From Ruminococcus sp. (lineage in GTDB: Bacteria > Bacillota > Clostridia > Oscillospirales > Ruminococcaceae), in assembly GCA_017534595.1 (NCBI GenBank), contig JAFXVY010000100.1:1-51470 (forward strand): DNA of 51,470 nucleotides, read 5' to 3'. The notes beneath the pieces were generated by a model, which was not told the origin of the DNA, did not search any database, and was given only the letters and a program-made list of their open reading frames with translations. Below, piece after piece: positions 47,015 through 51,470 of the stretch. The stretch's first letter is position 1; each line of letters opens with the position of its first letter. Position numbers and translations under genes: made by a program.

Positions 47015-48820
47015 TCAGCTTGCCTTGCTGCTGTCAGTCTTACTGTCCGCCTTACTGTCCGCCTTGCTGTCCGTCTTGCTCTCATCCGCCTTACTGCTCT
47101 CATCCGCAGTACCGCTCTCATCAGCCTTCGAGCTCTCATCCGCTGCCTTGCTCTCCGCCGCAGCCTTCTCTTCCGCAGCCTTCTTGTCAGCCTCTTCAAG
47201 CTCCGCCGCTCTCGCCTTCAGATCCGGCAGCTCGTCACGGGTGATCGTTATGTCGTTCGCGTAGAATTGCTTGAGATCGTCAAGCTTGTTGTATTCCGGG
47301 TTGAGCGTCGCGTCTTCTTTGAGGAGGAAGCTCCCGCCCCACTGCCCTATGTAGCCCCAGTATGCGTGCTGATCCGCTATCGACTGTACCGACGGCAGCG
47401 TGCCGCATTCGCTCATGACTATCGGCTTGTTCGCCGAGATGTTTTTCAGGAATATCAGCCTGTCAGCGTGTGCCGAAAGATTTGCCTTGTCGTAAATGTC
47501 CGCCGAGATGATGTCGCACTGCTTGTCGCCCACATACCAGCCCGCGTTCTGCGCCGACCATACCCAGATCAGATTGTTGAGCTTGTGGTAGTTCGTCTGA
47601 CGCTGATAGAGCAGGCTCCACAGCCATTTGTAAGAGGCTGCCGTCTTGCCCCACCAGAAGTACCCGTTGGATGCCTCGTGCAGCGGCCTCCAGATGACCG
47701 AGATCCCCTTGTCCTGCAATTCTTTCAGCTTCTCGGAGACCTTATCAATATCCTTGACTATCGCAAGGCATTCCTCCGAGATCTTCTCCTCCTCGAGGAG
47801 CTTTTCAAGCTCGGAGATCGGAAGCGTTGCGATCTTTTCTTTCGTTACCGCCTTGGTGAGATCGAAGTCGGTCTCGTCGGAGTAGTAGCTCTTGCCGCCG
47901 ATGGGGTCTGTCCAGTGCCACATATATCCTACTATACCGCCCTCGGACGCCCATTTCTCAGCGTACTCGATCTCGTTCTCGCCCATTATCATATCCTGAG
48001 TAAAGGGCATCAGGTCGCCGAAGCGTATCGCGGGGCTGCGGCCTGTGATCTCAAGGATCTTCCGTGTCTCGGTGAGGGTACCCACAGTGTCGTGCTGACC
48101 TATGAGCACCTTGCTGCCGAAGCTCTCGCAGAGGTAGGAGTAGAGCGCCTTGGTGTTGTAGTCGGCGTTGGCGTTGACGAGCGTGCTCTTGAGAGGAGTG
48201 AGCTTGAGATCGCGGATCTCGGTGCTCGCGGTGACAGCCGCATAGTCAACGTCCACCTCGCCGGAGCTTACGGTCAGCGCAAGGTCTGCGCCGCCCTTGG
48301 CAAGATAGATATTCGAGAAGGTGAACAGCGAGAAGGTCTCTCCCGCCGCCACAGTGAAGTCACCGACATGGGAGGCGTTGGCGTTGAGCGTGCAGACGCT
48401 CTTTTTCTCCGCTGCCACAGCTACCGACAGATTGTAATACTGGCTCTCGGGGGCGTCGAAGTGCAGGACTATGCCGCTGTCCTTGTCAACTCCCTTTACA
48501 TAGCCCTCTCCCGAGAAAGCCTCCCTCTCCTTGGAGACCTCGGCCTTGCCGGAGAGCTCGCCGGTCTCGGCTTCGAGAGTTATGTCGAACTCCGCAAAGG
48601 GCAGCTCCGCGGGAACTATCTTCACGTCCTCCGCCGTGGTGGTCGTTACCTCCGGTTCGGGGACGCTGTCCTCGACCGGGACGGTGGTCACGGTGGCCTC
48701 GGTGGTCTTCTCTGTCTTTTTGGGCTCGGGGATGTCGTTATTCTCAGCGATCTTTGTCCCGCAGCCCGAAAGCATGAGCATTACTGCCGCAGAAATTGCG
48801 GCAAGCCTTTTAGTTTTCAT
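47015..48820 (-). CDS. GH26 endo-beta-mannanase lipoprotein with CBM35-like domain
   Basis: A 601-aa surface lipoprotein (lipobox LSGC, Cys20). After a Thr/Glu-rich linker (21-72) comes a CBM35-like beta-sandwich (about 76-199, from FDITLEAETGELSG) and a GH26 domain (about 210-505). Catalytic residues are acid/base Glu382 in WRPLHEASNG and nucleophile Glu471 in VMSECGTLP. The C-terminus (about 520-601) is a charged coiled stretch and low-complexity ADESSK/DSKADSK repeats. It likely cleaves mannan or glucomannan. It is the second gene after the GH95 gene, 20 bp apart. Confidence 0.92.
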   Translation of the reverse strand: MKTKRLAAISAAVMLMLSGCGTKIAENNDIPEPKKTEKTTEATVTTVPVEDSVPEPEVTTTTAEDVKIVPAELPFAEFDITLEAETGELSGKAEVSKEREAFSGEGYVKGVDKDSGIVLHFDAPESQYYNLSVAVAAEKKSVCTLNANASHVGDFTVAAGETFSLFTFSNIYLAKGGADLALTVSSGEVDVDYAAVTASTEIRDLKLTPLKSTLVNANADYNTKALYSYLCESFGSKVLIGQHDTVGTLTETRKILEITGRSPAIRFGDLMPFTQDMIMGENEIEYAEKWASEGGIVGYMWHWTDPIGGKSYYSDETDFDLTKAVTKEKIATLPISELEKLLEEEKISEECLAIVKDIDKVSEKLKELQDKGISVIWRPLHEASNGYFWWGKTAASYKWLWSLLYQRQTNYHKLNNLIWVWSAQNAGWYVGDKQCDIISADIYDKANLSAHADRLIFLKNISANKPIVMSECGTLPSVQSIADQHAYWGYIGQWGGSFLLKEDATLNPEYNKLDDLKQFYANDITITRDELPDLKARAAELEEADKKAAEEKAAAESKAADESSKADESGTADESSKADESKTDSKADSKADSKTDSSKAS

Positions 48821-48840
48821 TTCGTTTCACCCTGAAAAAT

Positions 48841-51141
48841 TTATTGTGCCCTGCCGGGTATCAGCCGGTAGGTCTTGTCCGGCTCGGCCTCAAAGGTAAA
48901 GGCTCCGCCGCCGTACTCTCCGTTTATCTCCGTGTCTCCGCAGAGGATCCTGTCTCCGCTGCCGCAGACAACGGTGCAGCGCCCCGCCGCAGAGGGTACT
49001 ATCCTCGCCTCGGTGAGGCTGCCGTTTTCCCAGCTTGCCGAGACGGTGTATCCTCCTCTTGCCCGCAGGCCCTCAAAGCTCCCGCTTACCCATTGGGGAG
49101 GAAGTGCCGGCAGCAGGCTGATCTCCCCGCTGTGGGACTGTAACAGCGCCTCCGCTATGCCTGCCGAGCCGCCGAAGTTGCCGTCTATCTGGAAGGGCGG
49201 GTGCATATCGAACAGGTTGCGGCTCGTCGAATGGCTGAGCAGCGCCTCAATGTTCTCCGCCACCTTTTCTCCGTCACCGAGCCTCGCCCAGTGATTGATG
49301 ATCCACGCCCTCGACCAGCCGGTGTGACCGCCGCCGTTTGCAAGCCTGCGCTCGAGGGTGGCTCTTGCCGCCGCCGCAAGCCCGGGAGTTTTCCGCAGGG
49401 AGATCCTGTCCGCAGGATAGAGCGCAAAGAGCTGTGAGATGTGCCGGTGCCCCGGCTCAGCCTCGTCGTAGTCCTCCGCCCACTCCATGATCTGCCCGTA
49501 CTTGCCGATCTCCGGCTTGGGGAGCCTTTCTCTCAGCGAGCGCACAAGATCCGCAAACCCCTCGCGCTCCCCGAGTATATCCGCTGCCTCGGCTGTCGCC
49601 GTGAACAGCTCGTAGATGATCTGACTGTCCATTGACGGCCCCTGACATACCGAGCCCTTGACGCCGTCAGCGGTGATGTAGGTGTTCTCCGGGGATACCG
49701 ACGGGCTCGTCACCAGCCTGCCCTTGCCGTCGTCGGTGAGGAAGTCCACAAAGAACCTCGCCGCCTCGCAGAGAGTATCGAACTTCTCCGCAAGGAACTC
49801 CCGGTCAAGAGTGAAGCGGTAATGCTCCCATATATGCAGGCAAAGCCAGGCCGCACCCATCGGCCACTGGGTCGCAGGCATCCAGAGATCCTGCGGAGCC
49901 GTGTCGCCCCAGATATCAGTGTTGTGATGGCATACGAACCCGCCGCAGCCGTACATCTTCTCGGCGGTGATCCTGCCGTTCGGCCTCATCCGCTCGATGT
50001 GGTCGAAAAGCGGCGTGTGGAGCTCCGGCAGACCGCAGATCTCCGCGCCCCAGTAGTTCATCTCGGTGTTGATGTTCACCGTGAACTTGCAGCCCCACGC
50101 CGGCCACATATCCTTGTTCCAGATGCCCTGCAGATTTGTCGGCAGCGTCCCCTCCCGGGAGGCCGCGATCAGCAGATACCGCCCGAAATTGAAGTAAAGC
50201 TCGGCAAGCTTGCTGTCCGGCTTGCCCTGCGAGAAGCGTTCAAGGCGCTTGTCCGTCGGCAGAGCCGAACCGCCCTCGCTGTCGTCGGGAAGAGATATCC
50301 CGCAGCGCGAGTAATACTTTCCGTAGTCCGCAAGATGCGCCGCAAGCAGCTCGTCATAGCTCTTTGCCGCAGCAGACTCCGCATCAAAGGCCGCCTGACC
50401 CTTGTGATCCTGCTGCCTGAACGAGGTCTGCGCACCGATCGTCAGAAGCAGCTCGTCGCAGCACTCACAGTCAAGATAATTGCCGTAGGGACGTACTTTC
50501 CCGCCCTTTGCGCTCGCCTTGAGATACGCCGCGAAGCTTATGCCGTCGCTGCCTCCCTCGGCTCCGCAGAGCAGGATATGATCCCCCTCGGGGGCGTTGG
50601 AATCGAAGTAATCGTCGCGCCCGTCGAGCTTGAGCCTCACGCTCACCGAAGCGGGTCTGTCGGCGGTTATGCGGATGACCATGACCTGATCCGGCTCGGA
50701 GACGAACGCCTCCCGCCTGTAATTGACGCCGCCGGCGGTATACTCGACAGTGCTGACGGCGGTACGCAGGTCGAGGGAACGTCTTTGATACGCGCACTCG
50801 GGGTGTACCGGGTCGATGATATTGAGATCGCAGAGGGGCATATAGTGCCTCTGATTGACGGGTGTACCGCAGAAGGCCTCGGCGACGAGCTTTTCGGCCT
50901 CGGGTATCCTGCCGTCGGCGATGAGGTCGCGGACGCGGTCGAGTTCTGCGAGTGCGGAGGAATTATTGCGTGATCTGGGGCCGCCCGACCAGAGGGAATC
51001 CTCATTGAGGCAGATCCTTTCATAGAGGGGCTGCCCGAAGACCATAGCGCCGATACGGCCGTTACCGAGGGCGAGGGCGTCATTCCAATCCTCGGCGGGG
51101 AAGTCGTACCACAATATATGGGAACAATTATTTTTCGGCAT
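48841..51141 (-). CDS. GH95 family glycoside hydrolase (alpha-fucosidase/galactosidase type)
   Basis: A 766-aa cytoplasmic enzyme (no signal peptide). The N-terminal domain starts [26 protein letters not shown], typical of GH95; the (alpha/alpha)6 part holds [17 protein letters not shown] and the catalytic region SPSVSPEN with Glu485. GH95 enzymes remove alpha-1,2-L-fucose or related alpha-L-galactose from xyloglucan and glycans. ATG at 51141 is chosen because of ACGGAG before it; the longer frame to 51177 has no site. Together with GH26 it suggests a hemicellulose-degradation operon. Confidence 0.9.
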   Translation of the reverse strand: MPKNNCSHILWYDFPAEDWNDALALGNGRIGAMVFGQPLYERICLNEDSLWSGGPRSRNNSSALAELDRVRDLIADGRIPEAEKLVAEAFCGTPVNQRHYMPLCDLNIIDPVHPECAYQRRSLDLRTAVSTVEYTAGGVNYRREAFVSEPDQVMVIRITADRPASVSVRLKLDGRDDYFDSNAPEGDHILLCGAEGGSDGISFAAYLKASAKGGKVRPYGNYLDCECCDELLLTIGAQTSFRQQDHKGQAAFDAESAAAKSYDELLAAHLADYGKYYSRCGISLPDDSEGGSALPTDKRLERFSQGKPDSKLAELYFNFGRYLLIAASREGTLPTNLQGIWNKDMWPAWGCKFTVNINTEMNYWGAEICGLPELHTPLFDHIERMRPNGRITAEKMYGCGGFVCHHNTDIWGDTAPQDLWMPATQWPMGAAWLCLHIWEHYRFTLDREFLAEKFDTLCEAARFFVDFLTDDGKGRLVTSPSVSPENTYITADGVKGSVCQGPSMDSQIIYELFTATAEAADILGEREGFADLVRSLRERLPKPEIGKYGQIMEWAEDYDEAEPGHRHISQLFALYPADRISLRKTPGLAAAARATLERRLANGGGHTGWSRAWIINHWARLGDGEKVAENIEALLSHSTSRNLFDMHPPFQIDGNFGGSAGIAEALLQSHSGEISLLPALPPQWVSGSFEGLRARGGYTVSASWENGSLTEARIVPSAAGRCTVVCGSGDRILCGDTEINGEYGGGAFTFEAEPDKTYRLIPGRAQ

Positions 51142-51181
51142 AAGAGTGACTCCGTTTCTGCAAAAACAGTTATACATTTAC

Positions 51182-51210
51182 ATTATATCACAGAAAGCGG
51201 GAGATGTCAA
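51182..51210 (-). promoter_or_regulatory. Consensus promoter of the GH95-GH26 operon
   Basis: On the minus strand TTGACA (51210-51205), a 17-bp spacer and TATAAT (51187-51182) stand about 40 bp before the GH95 start. Confidence 0.85.
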
Positions 51211-51270
51211 ATAGGGGCAGGTGGCTAAGCAAAGTGCAAGTGTAGGAGGCTGAACAAAGCTGAGTGACCC

Positions 51271-51466
51271 AAACGCGAAGCGAAATAAAGCGCGCGGTCG
51301 AGCCTCGCGCCAGAGGCTCGCGGGGTCAAGGGGCAGAGCCCCTTGTCGCCGTCCGCAGACGGCGAAACTCCCCTTACCGGAGGGCGCTCCGAGAGGGGTG
51401 AATTTAAAAACAGTCCGGTGGACTGTTTTTAAAGAGGGGAGGCCCTGCAAGAGAGGGCCTCCCCTT
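51271..51466. repeat. Dispersed palindromic repeats at the window end
   Basis: AAACGCGAAGCGAAAT (51271-51286) and GGGGTCAAGGGGCAGAGCC (51322-51340) match the outer arms at 46271-46336 and 46912-47010. Two further palindromes follow: AAACAGTCC/GGACTGTTT within 51408-51427 and GAGGCCCT/AGGGCCTC within 51439-51462. No gene is seen from 51211 to the window end. Confidence 0.6.
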
Positions 51467-51470
51467 GTTC

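Noticed and set aside
46748-48835. 695-codon plus-strand open frame opposite the GH26 gene
   Set aside because: It is a shadow of a well-supported GH26 lipoprotein on the minus strand. It has no family pattern, no ribosome binding site and an arginine/leucine-rich composition typical of antisense frames in GC-rich DNA.
49822-50973. 383-codon plus-strand open frame opposite the GH95 gene
   Set aside because: Antisense shadow of a recognised GH95 enzyme, with no ribosome binding site.

Overview
The window looks like chromosomal DNA of a gut or rumen Ruminococcus-type clostridium (Oscillospiraceae, Bacillota). The evidence is a GC-rich genome with strong GGAGG ribosome binding sites and frequent TTG starts, a Firmicutes-type division and cell-wall (dcw) cluster with a meso-DAP-type MurE, spore-coat genes cotJABC, and secreted or lipoprotein hemicellulases (GH16, GH26 and a GH95 partner). 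Species cannot be fixed from sequence alone.

Layout: 1-136 is a MITE-like repeat. 165-965 is a GH16 lichenase lipoprotein. 1103-4820 is a metal-resistance operon (ArsR regulator with operator, methyltransferase, SUKH-3 protein, free HMA metallochaperone, Zn/Cd/Pb P1B ATPase). 4954-6256 holds ruvX and a membrane metallophosphoesterase. 6311-14879 on the minus strand is the cotJABC operon, in which cotJC is cut in two by a 7,465-bp element. 15077-17739 is an ECF sigma factor, its membrane partner and a small helical protein. 17779-18138 is rnpB. 18262-19400 is an unknown protein and inorganic pyrophosphatase. 20101-35577 is the dcw cluster: mraZ, rsmH, ftsL, PBP, murE, murF, an aberrant mraY, ftsW, murG, an unknown membrane protein, murA, divIB and ftsZ. 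Then follow divIVA, a fumarase beta subunit, a SigH-like sigma factor, a tRNA-like sequence, a zinc-ribbon protein, three tandem paralogous lipoproteins, a DUF1858 protein, trmK, nif3 and rqcH, a large inverted-repeat region, and a convergent GH26/GH95 operon.

The most striking feature is the intervening element in cotJC. The 5' part of cotJC (14187-14372) and the 3' part (6311-6725) are both intact and in phase; joined at a shared AGGT core they give a complete 198-aa CotJC/manganese-catalase protein with the invariant DIGTEE motif restored. A large serine recombinase lies against one junction. Joining the two element ends gives a perfect 10-bp inverted repeat around a GG dinucleotide, as expected of a serine-recombinase attP site. 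That join also gives the recombinase gene its own stop codon inside a terminator. This is the architecture of a skin-like, excisable element that switches a spore or oxidative-stress gene. Its cargo is not phage DNA but a complete branched-chain amino-acid transporter operon (livKHMGF) plus a cytidylate-kinase-like gene.

Other points of interest are a MraY homologue that has lost most catalytic residues at the normal mraY position, a SUKH-3 protein inside a metal-resistance operon, duplicated lipoproteins with an identical hairpin leader, an RBS-sequestering hairpin, and several dispersed palindromic repeat families. Functions are assigned by recognising families and motifs by eye; no database search was run.
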